Source: Coprinus comatus
Taxonomy: Eukaryota; Basidiomycota; Agaricomycetes; Agaricales; Agaricaceae
DNA: 64,000 bases
Reading direction: 5' to 3'
Assembly (NCBI GenBank): GCA_034638255.1
Contig: JAWPGT010000022.1
Span: 62,001-126,000 of the forward strand
Each line of letters starts with the position of its first letter. Position 1 is the first letter of the stretch. The position numbers were made by a program, and so were the translations under genes. The notes beneath the pieces are model-generated. The model was not told the DNA's origin. It saw nothing but the letters and a program-made list of their open reading frames with translations, and made no database searches. Positions 11,458 through 22,908 of the stretch are shown in pieces.

Positions 11458-12035
11458 AATGTACCCTTTTACTAAGAGTCTGTTCGGCAACACGAGCTGG
11501 ACAAAGCTGAACATGACATAGGCCGTGTGAGGGACATGTGCAACTATGTCCAGTCCTCTCGAGCTCGTGTCAAAAAGTGGACTGGGCATAGGAGTTTAGA
11601 TTCAAATCAAAGATTGATGATGGATGAATCTTTCGTTAGATGTAGCATACCACTCACATACAAAATCTCAATTTACATTGACTTCTAACATCTTGCCATG
11701 TCCAATCTATGTAATAGAAAAAAGGTTTGCAGTCACTGCAGATTGAAGAATAAGTATGTTGTCTATTTGCATTAATCTTTATGTGCAGAATGCAAGGCAG
11801 GTAGGAAATTGCTTAATTATCATTAAGATAATGGTGTCAGCTTAGGATGAAGATGTATCAATGACATATCATTAATTGTTGATGGGAATTTAAACTTCTA
11901 TGCCCAGTCCACTTTTTGACGCGAGCTCGAGAGGACTGGACATAGTTGCATATGATCAACACATGACCGGCCTATGTCCCCCACACAGCCTACGTCATGT
12001 CTTGCGTTACCGAACACTCTTACTGGGGAGCTCGT
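11458..12035. repeat. Foldback inverted repeat (arms ~11458-11603 and ~11888-12035)
   Basis: The left arm, reverse complemented, reads CCTATGCCCAGTCCACTTTT, then a GAGCTCGAGAGGACTGGACA block. The right arm carries nearly the same sequence from about 11896, and the similarity continues outward to a CCGAACA...CTCTTA block. The arms have scattered mismatches and flank a ~285-bp AT-rich centre with no coding. The right arm ends only about 50 bp before the ATG of the FAD oxidase, so it overlaps that promoter. It may be an old inverted-repeat element or an inverted promoter duplication. I could not define a target-site duplication. Confidence 0.7.
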
Positions 12036-12085
12036 TGGCATTTTCATTATAAGGGGACTACACATCTTTGCTAGACACTGTCGAA

Positions 12086-14142
12086 ATGAAACTCCAAACC
12101 TTCCATCCGTTCACCTTCTTGCTTATCTGGACAGATGTACTAGCTCGAGCATATCGAGCACTTGCCGTTCCCAGTCACTGTCGCTGTCTCTACAACCAAC
12201 CATGCTGGCCTAACGAAAGGGAATTTATTTCTCTTTCTGCTCTACTTTCCCAACCGTTACTTCATCCAATACCACCTGCTTCTGTGTGTTATCCTATCGG
12301 AAATCCCTCCGGAAACTGTACAGATGCTCAACTAAATTGGGGAAATGGGAATTGGCGTGCAGATATTTCGGGGGCTTACCAGAATATCAATTTCGAAGAG
12401 TATATGAATAAGAATGGAACTATAAATGGATGTTATTTGGATACTAGTCTTGGTTTACCTTGTGAACAAGGGAATGTCCCACCTGTTGGTGTCGATGCTC
12501 GTACCGCGGAAGATATTCAGGCTGCTATACGATTTGCTGCTAAGCATAACCTTAAGGTAGTTATTAAAAATACTGGGTAAGTTCTTTATGGTACATAGAC
12601 GTGAACCTCCGGCTCAACCAACTTTAATAGGCACGATTACCTTGGTCGGAGTGCAGCAAAATATGGATTCATGATCTGGACTCATAACATGAAGGACATC
12701 ACCTATGACGCTACTTTCATCCCCGAGGGTGGATCTGCAGATGAGGCGGTTCCAGGTACGATTTTGATTTTTCCTAGTTTTCAGGATAACTGAGTGGACG
12801 CCGGGTACTTATTTAATTAGCCATGACACTCGGAGCTGGCGTTCAATGGAGAGAGGCTTATGCAGCAGCAGAACAAAATCAACGTTTTATTCTAGGTGGT
12901 ATATCCACTGGCATGTCCGTCGGAGCGGCTGGAGGTTGGTTAATGGGCGGTGGCCATAGTGCATTTTCTGCTCGATACGGCCTTGGTACGATCTCTCCTT
13001 CTTTGAAGACTATGAAATTATCCAACTTACACAATAAACTTAAGGTGTGGACAACGTTGTTCAAATTACGTTGGTCAAAGCAAACGGGGACCACGTAATT
13101 GCTAATCCTCATCGCAATTCCGACTTGTTCTGGGCTCTTCGAGGTGGTGGTGCTGGTTCTTGGGGTGTCATCACTTCGGTGACCTATAAAACCTATGATC
13201 TCGAGCCACTAACAATGGCAGGCCTTAATGTGACCTTTTCAAGTCCAGAAGTTGCGCAAACCGTTGTGACTGAATTTGTTCGACAACATCCAGCATTATC
13301 CGATTCTGGTTGGGGTGGTTATTCATTCATTTCAAATCAATCTTTGTTAGCATTCTGGGTCGCACCGAATATATCCTGGGAAGAGGCCAATAACACCATT
13401 GAACCTTTCTTTGAATTCACCCGCAACGCAACTGGAACGCAGGATATTCAAGCGTTTAGTTTTCCTTTTGATAATTTTCATTCATGGAGGAGAGTTTTTG
13501 GCGAAGCAGCGGGGCAAGGCAATGATCAAGTTGGAGGAAATGTTGAATTGGCTTCTAGACTTATCTCTCGTGAAGCCGCCGAGGATAGACCTGAAGAAAC
13601 TGCCCGCTTATTGCTTTCATTCAATTTCGTCTCGTTCAAGTAAGTATCTCCTAAATCCCATATTACTACCACATGGATACTAATCGAAATGTATCCTATA
13701 AAAGCTTCGTTGCAGGCGGAGCTGTTTCACGGGTAGACCCTGAATCTACAGCATTACATCCTGGATGGCGTAAAGCAGTTACACATGTTTACACAGCTGA
13801 GGGTTGGGACGCCGGAGTTACACCCAGTAGTGATATAATTGCAATTCGTCAAAGAATTGCCGAATATGTCAAAAGAATGGATCCTATCTCTCCAGATTCT
13901 GCTACGTATATGAATGAGGTGAATGATTTCGCTATCCCTTAGTCGATTATATCGCATTTTCTAACATGGGATCCCGGCTTTAGGCATCTTTATATGAGCC
14001 CAACTTTAGGAAAAGTTTCTTCGGGCGTCATTATGAGAAATTGAGAAAGATCAAGGCAAAGTATGATCCTAGGTCGCTGTTTGTAGTTGCAGAAGGTGTT
14101 GGGTCGGAAGGATGGGACGATAGTCAGGTTTGTCGTATTTGA
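12086..14142 (+). CDS. Secreted FAD-linked oxidoreductase, berberine-bridge-enzyme type
   Basis: Belongs to the FAD_binding_4 plus BBE family, which oxidises sugars, alcohols or alkaloid-like substrates using covalent FAD. A hydrophobic N terminus (MKLQTFHPFTFLLIW) acts as signal peptide. Family blocks are RTAEDIQAAIRFAAKHNLKV, NTGHDYLGRS (the histidine that carries FAD), LGAGVQWREAY, GGWLMGGGHS, WALRGGGAGSWGVITS, and the C-terminal BBE motif KYDPRSLFVVAEGVGSEGW. The second covalent-FAD cysteine of bicovalent members is absent (GISTGMSVG instead), so single attachment is expected. Introns are 12577-12630, 12756-12820, 12986-13044, 13640-13704 (with a TACTAAT branch site) and 13919-13983, giving about 582 residues with an intact frame. 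The substrate cannot be told from sequence. Confidence 0.92.
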
Positions 14143-14567
14143 TTATGGCGATTCGACATTTTGGACTCATTAGTGTATACCCTTGTGTTATTTGATTATT
14201 TCTTCGAAGTCGGAAGTTAGTTATCTCAGTTTTACTTTCAAAAATCACCTTTAAGCGCGTCGTGATTGTTTTATTCTCAGTAAACAGTCTAGAAATGCGA
14301 CTGGAATTTGTAAGACGGTAAATAACCCCTATACAATACCACCCAGGGGTACCAAATAGGAGAGAATATCGACAAGTATTTCAAAAGAGACTAGGAAGTA
14401 CGTCACTGTGGATTGTGGTATGAAATGTTTTAGTTTATGCCTTAGACCAGGAAAGGAGGTTGCTGAGGGCCCTATATAACGGAGAGGCTGCTCTTCTCAT
14501 TCTTTCACCAGCTTTACACGTTCCTTCTGCTTAGTATCCATTCCTCTATTCTCAAAACCCAATACCA
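14143..14567. other. Intergenic with TATA box of the small secreted protein gene
   Basis: About 425 bp. TATATAA at 14473-14479 lies about 95 bp before the next ATG, and a pyrimidine-rich leader follows it. Nothing else recognised. Confidence 0.55.
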
Positions 14568-15217
14568 ATGATATCCAAGATTGTATGTCCTATTTTCAAC
14601 TTTGATTCAACTTTATCCTCACTCCGATTTTACCAGATTACTGTTCTCGTCGCTGCTGCTGGCGTTTTTGCCCAAGTGCCTAACCCGCCTCCTCAATGCT
14701 ATGATCCTTTCGGCAACAATGACATTGCTGGATGTGCTCGCTTTATCGACAATTTCTGTGACTCACTCACTACCAACACTGTGAGTCTTCTTGTTAACTT
14801 CTTGCGTTTTTTATATCTCAACTAATACTCTACACAGTATCGTCCAAGAGACAATGGACAGCGTTGCTATGTAGTCAGTGGGCATAGATGTAACTCATCC
14901 TCTTCCACTTATACCATTACGAGATCACTGACTGCTGCTTTTGTGATTTTTTTTTTTTTGAATTCAGGTGATTTTACGATTTTCAATACCAACAATGGCG
15001 GAGGACCCGCACAACCCAGTAATCCTAACTGTAAAGCTGTTCTCAGGGAGGCTGCTAGGAGGTGCCCTACTGTAAGTTTTCGTTTTTGTTTGAGTCAGGA
15101 TTTCAATATTAACATGGATGTCATCTTCCTCAGGGTGGTAGGGGAAAGATCAACCCTAGCGCTCCATTCTTGTTTGCAATCGACCCCAACGATGGAGATT
15201 GTAGCTCGGGATTCTGA
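14568..15217 (+). CDS. Small secreted 8-cysteine protein, copy 1
   Basis: Five exons (introns 14583-14636, 14781-14837, 14890-14967, 15072-15133) give 132 residues. The signal peptide MISKIITVLVAAAGVFA is followed by QVPNPPPQCYDPFG. The mature part has eight cysteines (QCY, AGCAR, NFCDS, QRCYV, HRCDF, PNCKA, RRCPT, GDCSS), enough for four disulfides, and the block CDFTIFNTNNGG. The size, cysteine count and FTIFNT block recall the small glycan-binding Y3-like proteins of mushrooms, but that assignment is tentative. The second copy at 17.9 kb has the same exon lengths. It may be a defence or carbohydrate-binding protein. Confidence 0.85.
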
Positions 15218-15299
15218 GCTTCGGAACGTGCGGTGTTTCCTACTATACCACATACCAAGAATTGTCCGTAGCAATATGTAACTTGATTGAATTCTTTTA

Positions 15300-16533
15300 C
15301 AGCTATTTGCAGAACATAGGGCGCGGGTGCGTTTTTTCCAAATTGGTAAAATTTTGATGTGCTGGTGACGTGTAATAGTATTTCGTCAATATTGCTGTCA
15401 ATTCTGTAGGTAGCACTCTCAAAACTATATATTCCGAATCTGCAAGTGAATGTGAATTAAATGATATCACATTTGTACCAATTATGTGACTTATGCCTAT
15501 GTATAATTGAAGTTGTGGTGGGCTGTTCCTCCTTGCTCTATCCTCCATTGCATGCCCTCTCCTCCAATAATTGAGCATAAAGGGTGTATATAAAGGGTAT
15601 AGCAATCATTAAATACATAAATTAAAGCAGGAGTCTTGTTTATGGAGAAATTGAGGGAAGGCTGAAATGATGTGATTTAACAAAACTATTGGTATCGTAT
15701 ATCTTGACATATTCATGCACAATCTTCCCAAAAACTATTGGTATAAGGTATACTTCTGGAAATTTTGCAGCTCATATTCATTGCACAATTTCGTTTATGT
15801 TTTCTTTTCCCTATTTGGTAAATGTTGCCGAACAATTTTATGTTACAAATCCGACAAAGTAAGATAAATGTAAATTTTCTCACACCTCCTGGAAACTTTT
15901 AACGCTGCAGCATTTTATCGTAATTTTCTGTAAAACCAAACTATGTATAAAAGATTGTCAGGTTTTTGATGAGCCTTTACTTTCTAACGCTGGGGTATCA
16001 TTTCACTATCGTACTCAAAACGTTGTGACTCTTTTTGATTTTAGTTACTCACTGACTCTGTCAAGAGATGGTTTAGCATAGCTCTAATGTTCATTTTGGA
16101 AGCACAATACTGCAAAACGAGTGAGAAACAATAGAGACAATATTCGGCTAAAATTGATGATTTTGATATTTTCCCCTCCTGGATAACTTCGCCATTGACA
16201 TACTTCTGCCAGAAAAATTGGTAGCAGACTGCTTACCTAGAGCTATGGTACTCAGATGCGTACTTCGTTTCCTTAGATTGTGTTTTAAAATAGTGAAAAT
16301 ATGAAAAGTAATAGGTAATAGTAATATCCTCACCGAGTTTTATTTCACAAAAGCACAAGAAATCTATATCATTCACATCACATCCACTTGTAGATTTAGA
16401 ATATATAGGTCTAGGAGTGCTACTTGCAGAATTGACAGCAATATTGACAAAATACTATTACACGTCACCAGCACATCAAAATTTTACCAATTTGGAAAAA
16501 ACGCGCCCGCGCCCTATGTTCTGCAAATAGCTG
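15300..16533. mobile_element. Non-autonomous DNA transposon with ~170-bp terminal inverted repeats
   Basis: The left end (15300-15468) and the reverse complement of the right end (16364-16533) match closely: both start CAGCTATTTGCAGAACATAG and continue through GCGCGGG and CCAAATTGGTAAAATTTTG. Similarity fades after about 170 bp. Each end abuts a TA (15298-15299 and 16534-16535), the target duplication expected for Tc1/mariner-type elements. The inside is AT-rich and has no transposase-like reading frame, so this is a non-autonomous or decayed copy. It inserted about 80 bp downstream of small secreted protein copy 1. Confidence 0.82.
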
Positions 16534-16535
16534 TA

Positions 16536-17895
16536 ATAATGACTATTAATTGTACGGCGATCGCTATTCTTCGGGAGTTTTGAAGAGAGGCTACTCGGAC
16601 TGAGTATGGCACTAGTAGTAATCACAATATCTTGCGATGTCGAGACTCGACCGTCTGCATTGAATCTCAGCGGGGCAAGGGGTGTGGTCGATGATCCTAG
16701 GTCATTATCCCCTGTTATCCTGGGCTCTGGATTAATGTAAATAGTCGCCTGCCTAGTGAGTAGTGGCTACTGGTGATCATACACATTTACTATAGAACTA
16801 GACTTTTGACTAAATGCTAATATCCCATACATTTCTTCGAAAAAAGCGCGGGATACTAGTAGGAAGTTCCAGGTCCAACCATGTATACTTAACTTGCTTA
16901 GTACATAAGTATGGATGTACCCACACTTTCCTCTTCAGATCTGGATAGACTAACAGTCAACGTGAAGGCTGGCATTCAAGAAGTTTTTATTCATAGCATC
17001 GTTAATGTTTCCCAAAGGTTGAAGCTCAGTGGTAGCAGTGACAGCTGTAGGTTGGTGCGTGAGTGTTGAAGTGAAACCTGGGGATGTTCTTAACTTCTTT
17101 AGCTAAATATTGAACTTGTGGCTGACTGAAGGTTCAAATGTTCAGTCCCTTCAATGCCGTTCAAACGTCTATCGGTACTAACCCAAAACATGGAGTTATG
17201 AGATCCGGTCAATAATATTGGTCTATAGTTGTATTTTTTATTCCTGTCCCTTGTCGCGTCATGTGGTAGGAGACCCAAGATCAAGCTGTGGGTTTGAGTT
17301 TGTCGAATTATGGTACTATTATTATATAGGTTTAAGTAGGTAGAGTACTGTGAGCGTCGGCTAACTTAGTATGTTGCATCATGCTCAACATGGTCATTGG
17401 TGGACCAATCGAGAAACTGTCCGATTAAATTCAATGGGGGTATAGTTGCATAACTAATACAGGTCTGCCACAAGCGGCCACATGTTCACACTAATATTAA
17501 CTACGTGTTCAGCGATCATCAATCATACTTGTCCGCTTTTGTACCTTTGAGGCTTTAAGTCGTTCAAAATTGGTGACAGACTACCTTTTGATTTTGAGTT
17601 TGAATTTGATTGCCAGCCTTTCCCCTAAAAGATTTAACATTGCCTCAATCAAGTTAGACTTCGAGTAAAACGTAACCGGACCCAGTTGTCAGTGAGGACA
17701 TTGTGCAAATGGAGTTCCTGCCAATCAGTCGGATGTTGCCAGAAATATCCCTAGTAGAAATGATAGATCGAGTGACTCGACGGAGGGAATCTCTACTGGT
17801 GGTAACTTCCGAATATGAGAGGTATAAAGCCAGACAGAGAGTTAGGTATACGACAGTTCGAAATCTACATCTCGAGTTCCAATACGCAACACACA
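16536..17895. other. Non-coding spacer before small secreted protein copy 2
   Basis: About 1.36 kb without a supported gene. TATAAAG at 17824-17830 lies about 70 bp before the ATG of copy 2 and is its likely TATA box. Short open frames here have no family resemblance. Confidence 0.5.
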
Positions 17896-18555
17896 ATGAT
17901 CTCCAAGATTGTGCGTGCTATTCAACTGGCTGGCCGTGACCAGCCGTTCTTAATTCATTAATTCAATACCGTTTTACTCATCAACTGTTGTTTTACCAGT
18001 TTACTGTTCTCGTCGCTGTTGCTGGCGTTTTGGCCCAAGTGCCTAACCCACCACCTGACTGCTATGATCCTTTCGGAAACAACGATAGCGCTGGCTGTAC
18101 TCGCTTTATCGACGATTTTTGTGACACACTCACTGTCAACACCGTAAGTCTTGTTGTTAAATTCTGTTTTGCAACTTAACTAATACTGAGGGTAGTATCG
18201 TCCAAGAGACAACGGGCAACGTTGCTATGTAGTCAATGGGCACAGATGTAACTCATCCCTCCTTTTGTCAATTTACGAGATCCTGACTCCTTCTTCTTGA
18301 AGGCGACTTCACGATTTTCAATACCAACAATGGAGGTGCCCCCGTCCGACCCAGCAATCCCAACTGTAAGGCCGTTCTTAGGGAGGCTGCTAGGAGGTGT
18401 ATTACTGTAAGTTTCCTCTTGAGCGCATGAAGGGCTTTGAATATATAAAGCTAACATCAATGATTTCTTAGGGTGGAAGGGGAAAGATCAATCCTACTGC
18501 GCCGTTCTTATTTGCTATTGATCCCAACGACGGGGATTGCAACTCGGGATTTTAA
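17896..18555 (+). CDS. Small secreted 8-cysteine protein, copy 2
   Basis: Paralog of the 14.6-kb gene with identical exon lengths and 132 residues (introns 17911-17999, 18144-18195, 18248-18302, 18407-18471). The signal peptide is MISKIFTVLVAVAGVLA. All eight cysteines and the block CDFTIFNTNNGG are kept. Differences include PDCYDPF for PQCYDPF, CITGG for CPTGG and NSGF for SSGF at the end. The introns have diverged much more than the exons, which suggests selection on the protein. The function is probably as for copy 1 (tentatively glycan binding). Confidence 0.85.
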
Positions 18556-20094
18556 CTGTTGAAAGCGAAGTTCTCACTTTGGAAATGGAAGCGCTTCCAA
18601 GTTTCTAGTGTCCGTCGTTACTAGCTAGTATCTGTGTAACAAGTTTTGAATGAATCCAAGCCGTTGGCCAGGCCCTGATTCCTTGTTCAACCAGTACACC
18701 ATCGTTCAGCATTCAACTCAGCATGGTTCAACATATATATTTTTGCTTGTGGAGACTTCCATTCGATACATCAAACCTCCGAAAGATGTTATTTTTATTC
18801 AGGGTGTTCCTATTCCAACTCAAACAACCACCCCCGAGCCCAGCGCCAAATAAATCTACATACACTTGCCAATTAAATTTTTGTTCCACCATCCTTTTTA
18901 TAAATTGACCATTTTCAATCTCTGACTGCACTGTAATACAAATTGTACTCCCGACCGGTTAGAAGGTTTTGCATCGTATTCCTACGCATTATAATCCCCT
19001 CCCATTATCTACTAAGTTCCTGTGATTAGTATCTTGTTGTACTAGCTTCAAAAACAACTTTCAAATTCATTGAATATTAAACCTTCGAAAAATGTTGATA
19101 ATGTTATCCGCAAACAATTTCCAACCTGTCACTTCGTGTGTCTAGTAGTATGAGGCACCTATATCTAATTGAAATACTGAGTAAAGGGGGAAGCACTAAA
19201 ACTCGCTACGATCAGGCCTCGAGCACTCCACTATTTTGGAGGATATGGGTGTCTGAATTTTGAAATGGCCTTTTGTCAATGATAAAAGACCGGGGACAGC
19301 CTACTAACGATTTCCTGCAGTACATTTGTTATTCTAGTAATCACACTCGCATCCTACTCTCTACACGTTTCCAACTCTCAACGTTCAACATTAACCAACC
19401 ACCTATATCAATATATCTCATTTACCATGGCACCAATTTTAAACCACATCATCCACCAATTTTCCGAGAACTCCACCAAGTTTGTCGTCTTCATTCGGTA
19501 CTTTCGCAGTGACCATAACGTCGACAGTTTCAGCAACTCTTTTTTATATCGACCATATCAACTGGTACGTCTATAGTATTAGTAGTATGTAAAATATTAC
19601 TCGTGCCTATTCTCAAAGAATGAGAGAGGTTCTAAAGGTCAGCCGTCGTCATACCCGACTGGGCGCATATTCTTATCATCCTGAATGATAGATGGGGGAA
19701 ATTCATCACAATGCGTTAAGAAATAGCTCAACATTGTGCGCGTGCATGTGTATGTGCATGAAACCCAAAAACATCAATATCTTATTTTAAAAATTGAATC
19801 GTTGTTCCTTCGTGTTAACGTTGATGCAGATGGTTGGCGTTGAAACTCATCACACACATTGTGTATGAAATGATGGGGAGACAACCTCGCGGGATCTGTA
19901 TAAAATTAGAGTGTAGTATGTATTGTCATAGAATCATCATAGAACAAAAAAGCAAAACAAGCAATCAAGTAAGGGGGCGGGGGTAAAAAAAGAGTAGTTC
20001 GTATGGTTATATATAGTAAAAAAAAAGAGAGAAATAAATGTCCAACAGCGAGAAGTGTCCCAGAATCCCAACACGAGAGTTCACCGTCTAAAAC
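18556..20094. other. Mostly non-coding spacer
   Basis: About 1.5 kb. Apart from the small open frame at 19427 (listed separately) I see only AT-rich sequence and short A runs (around 19984-20033). The 3' UTR of the first glyoxal oxidase lies at its right end. Confidence 0.45.
19427..19576 (+). CDS. Candidate small membrane protein, unrecognised
   Basis: An ATG in a good context (ACCATGGCA) follows a long CA/pyrimidine-rich leader. It opens MAPILNHIIHQFSENSTKFV and runs 49 codons. In the next frame, from 19500, the sequence reads GTFAVTITSTVSATLFYIDH, a convincing single transmembrane helix. One missing base near 19497 would join the two into a short protein with N-terminal amphipathic and membrane parts, and a GTACGT donor follows. 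No homolog is recognised. It may be a small membrane protein or a first exon. Confidence 0.3.
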   Translation: MAPILNHIIHQFSENSTKFVVFIRYFRSDHNVDSFSNSFLYRPYQLVRL

Positions 20095-22733
20095 CTAATA
20101 CCGATATTCGCCGGGTCCAGACCCAACGTTACCAGCACCAGGCGGAGGTCTCGCGCTAGCATATGGATCATATTGTGAAGGTTCATGTGCATCATATCCA
20201 CTAAACCCACTCTCACTATAATTATGACCCGGTCCACCACCCTCTCTCTGAACATTATACAACGCACCAGGTCCAGCAGGAGCTCCACCTGGATAATCCC
20301 TATACGGAGCAGCAGGATCTGCTACATTGAGTGAACTAGCATTCCAAGCTGTACTTGAATTATCTTGATTGAGTGGTATAAACGAGCTGGATCCTGAGGC
20401 TACAGCCATATGAGCAGGTGAAAATGACGAATTCGTTGATCCCATAGGATATTCCATTCCATTTCCAGCATCTCTCGTAGCCGCATAACCTCCTTTTGTC
20501 GCACCTGCTGCACCTCCTTTCTTACGACGAATAAGTACAATCGCAAGTGCAACAACAGCTCCTAAAGCCACTACACCAGCAACAGCTCCACCAATAATAG
20601 CTCCTATACTCATTCCTCCCGAACTATCATTTGAGCTACCACTATTCCCATTGTTCCCATTGTTTCCTGCTCCACTTCCACTAACATTACCAGCCGCAAG
20701 GACGGAAGGTGGTAAAACACTGTTAGGATGAGTTGGTTGTTCTTCAATATTTCCACTCCCTACAATCACAAAAGTTCCATTACTTGGAATTCCATCAACC
20801 ACTACGAATAAGAAAGCAGGTCCAGGTTGGAATATGAATGGATTAGGAGGGGGTTGAGCAACGTGTAAAATGATAGTTCCATCATTGTTGACGGTAAAAG
20901 TATTGTTCAATTGCAAATACCTCTGTCCCATATTCATAGCATGTGTAGTAAACCCACCACGTAAGATTGTCACTTTTGTATTTTGAGCTGCATCATTGGC
21001 ATTTCCGGAATAAGATGAAGCACGAATAGTGATATCGAAAGCATTTCCTCCGTATGAAAGTGTTTTTGGCACACCGATGGGAACAGGTTTTGTAGAAGCT
21101 GAGAAATAAGGAGGATAGAAGATTTCGGCATCATATGTGGTTTTGAAGGTTGTAGTAAGGTTGACGTCCACGTTCGGATTAGATCCAGCAATAAGTACAG
21201 AACTATCAGGGAGTAACATTGCCGAAGAATGGTATAACCTTGGGAAAATCGCTTGCTCTAATCCCGCATTCGACCAACGCTTACCGGCTGGTGCTTCTGG
21301 GTCATAAATCGCAGGTGTCAAAACGGGTCCAGAAGCCAAAGACATTCCATTAGGCATCAGAGCAGCCGAGTCCGTTTGTCCAGTTGCTTCGGAATACCCA
21401 GCAGTCCCATTTAATCCTCCATTGACAACAAGTAGTTTTCCATCAGGTAGAATAATGAATTGACTCATGGTCCTACCCTCTGGCATATCGTCGTCTTGTT
21501 CATAATGTACCGGTGATCCGTCTGTAGGTTCCGGTGTGATTCGTTGACAGTCCTTAGATGCAGGGTATAGCCAAGTATTAATAGCTGGGAAGGCGTAACT
21601 GCCCCACGCTTCATCGGGCATATCAGACCCCCCACAGAAGATTATGGTCGGCAAGTAATTATTAGCAGGCGTCAACGGCAACATAGCAACTGCGCCAGAT
21701 GCCGGGTATACACGAACCACATTGTGCGGCATGCTCGGAAGTGGTATCTCTTCATTGGTATTGTAATTCCATAGCACTGCATTTTGCGGAATTTCAGCAC
21801 AATAGGTCATTAAAGACGGAAAAAAAAACGCACTGGTTGAAATATTTGCTTGAACAAACATCAATCCAGAAGGCATCAAGAATGTATGCGCATATGCATT
21901 CAGACCAGAGGTTCGTTCCAAGAAGGGGAGGAACCGAGGCTCCTCAGGTCTCGGGGGATAGAATTCATAGCTACACTCTGCACCTCCACCACACGGTTCA
22001 TTATTAGGGTAGTTCCTGTTGATATAGCCTCCATTCACAAATCCACCAACAATGACGACGCTACCGTCTGCGAGCGCCTCTGCAGCTGAATACCATCGTC
22101 TCTTTTTCATGGCCAAAACGGTATCATCATCGAACCACTGACATTCGGGCGAAGACATGATGTCTTGGGATGTGCAAGGGTTGAGAACTCGGATTGCCCT
22201 GCCTCCATCGAAATCTTGGTATAGCGGATCCCAGTTGGCTGATGAACCATCGACATTTTTAGGGGTGTTACCTCCCCTTCCAACGGCGCTGTTACCACCC
22301 AATGCGATCCAGGATCCATTGGGAAGGTGCATGCCTGAGGAACAGAAGACATTTGAGCGGACGTCCATGACCTCCGACTGGTGGGTGTTCATGTCCCTGG
22401 GATAGATCTGAGGAACGAATAGCTAGGAGAAATGAATGAAACACGGACCATACTGAACCCCAAGCAGGATGGGAGTCAACGACGGCAGCATTTCCCTCAG
22501 CCTTGTCAAGGATAAAGACCTTTTCTTCGTTGCCCACCAGCATCTGTATCAGGGTTTAGCTTTTCATTTCCCACTCCAACATAATGTAATAGTTAACTTG
22601 CCATCATGGCGCTAACAAGTGTGTTCCCGCCATTCACAAACGAACCAGCATTTGCAGAGAGCGCAGGGGACGGCGCCCAGGCAAGCCCCAGGACCAGGCA
22701 GTAGGCCAGGAGGGACGGCGGCAAGGATAACAT
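20095..22733 (-). CDS. Membrane-anchored copper radical oxidase (glyoxal oxidase), copy 1
   Basis: Oxidises aldehydes to acids and produces H2O2 extracellularly, feeding peroxidases in lignocellulose decay or modifying walls. The signal peptide is LLAYCLVLGLAWA. The radical-copper residues are all visible: Cys in NVFCSSGMH, Tyr in RRWYSAAE, Tyr-His in RLYHSSAM and His in TTHAMNMGQR. A C-terminal Ig-like domain is followed by a Gly/Asn/Ser linker, a transmembrane helix (AIIGGAVAGVVALGAVVALA) and a basic stop-transfer RRKK, then a Pro/Gly/Tyr-rich cytoplasmic tail. Introns are 22544-22601 (GC-AG: donor GCAAGT), 22397-22448 and 21777-21833. The last is 57 nt and stop-free, so a translation without splicing would wrongly keep 19 residues. 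The model gives 823 residues. Intron positions match copy 2. Confidence 0.93.
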
Positions 22734-22908
22734 TCAGGTGTTGCCAGGTGGTGGAGAGACGCAAGGGTGAGTGACAGTCCCACGCGTGACAATAGGAGTT
22801 ACATATAATGAGTGTGGTTAATTGGTAATAAGTCCGTTAATGTCCAAGTCCAAAATCTAGCAAATACTACGATAAAGTCCAATATATCAAGTCAAACATT
22901 CCATCCAG

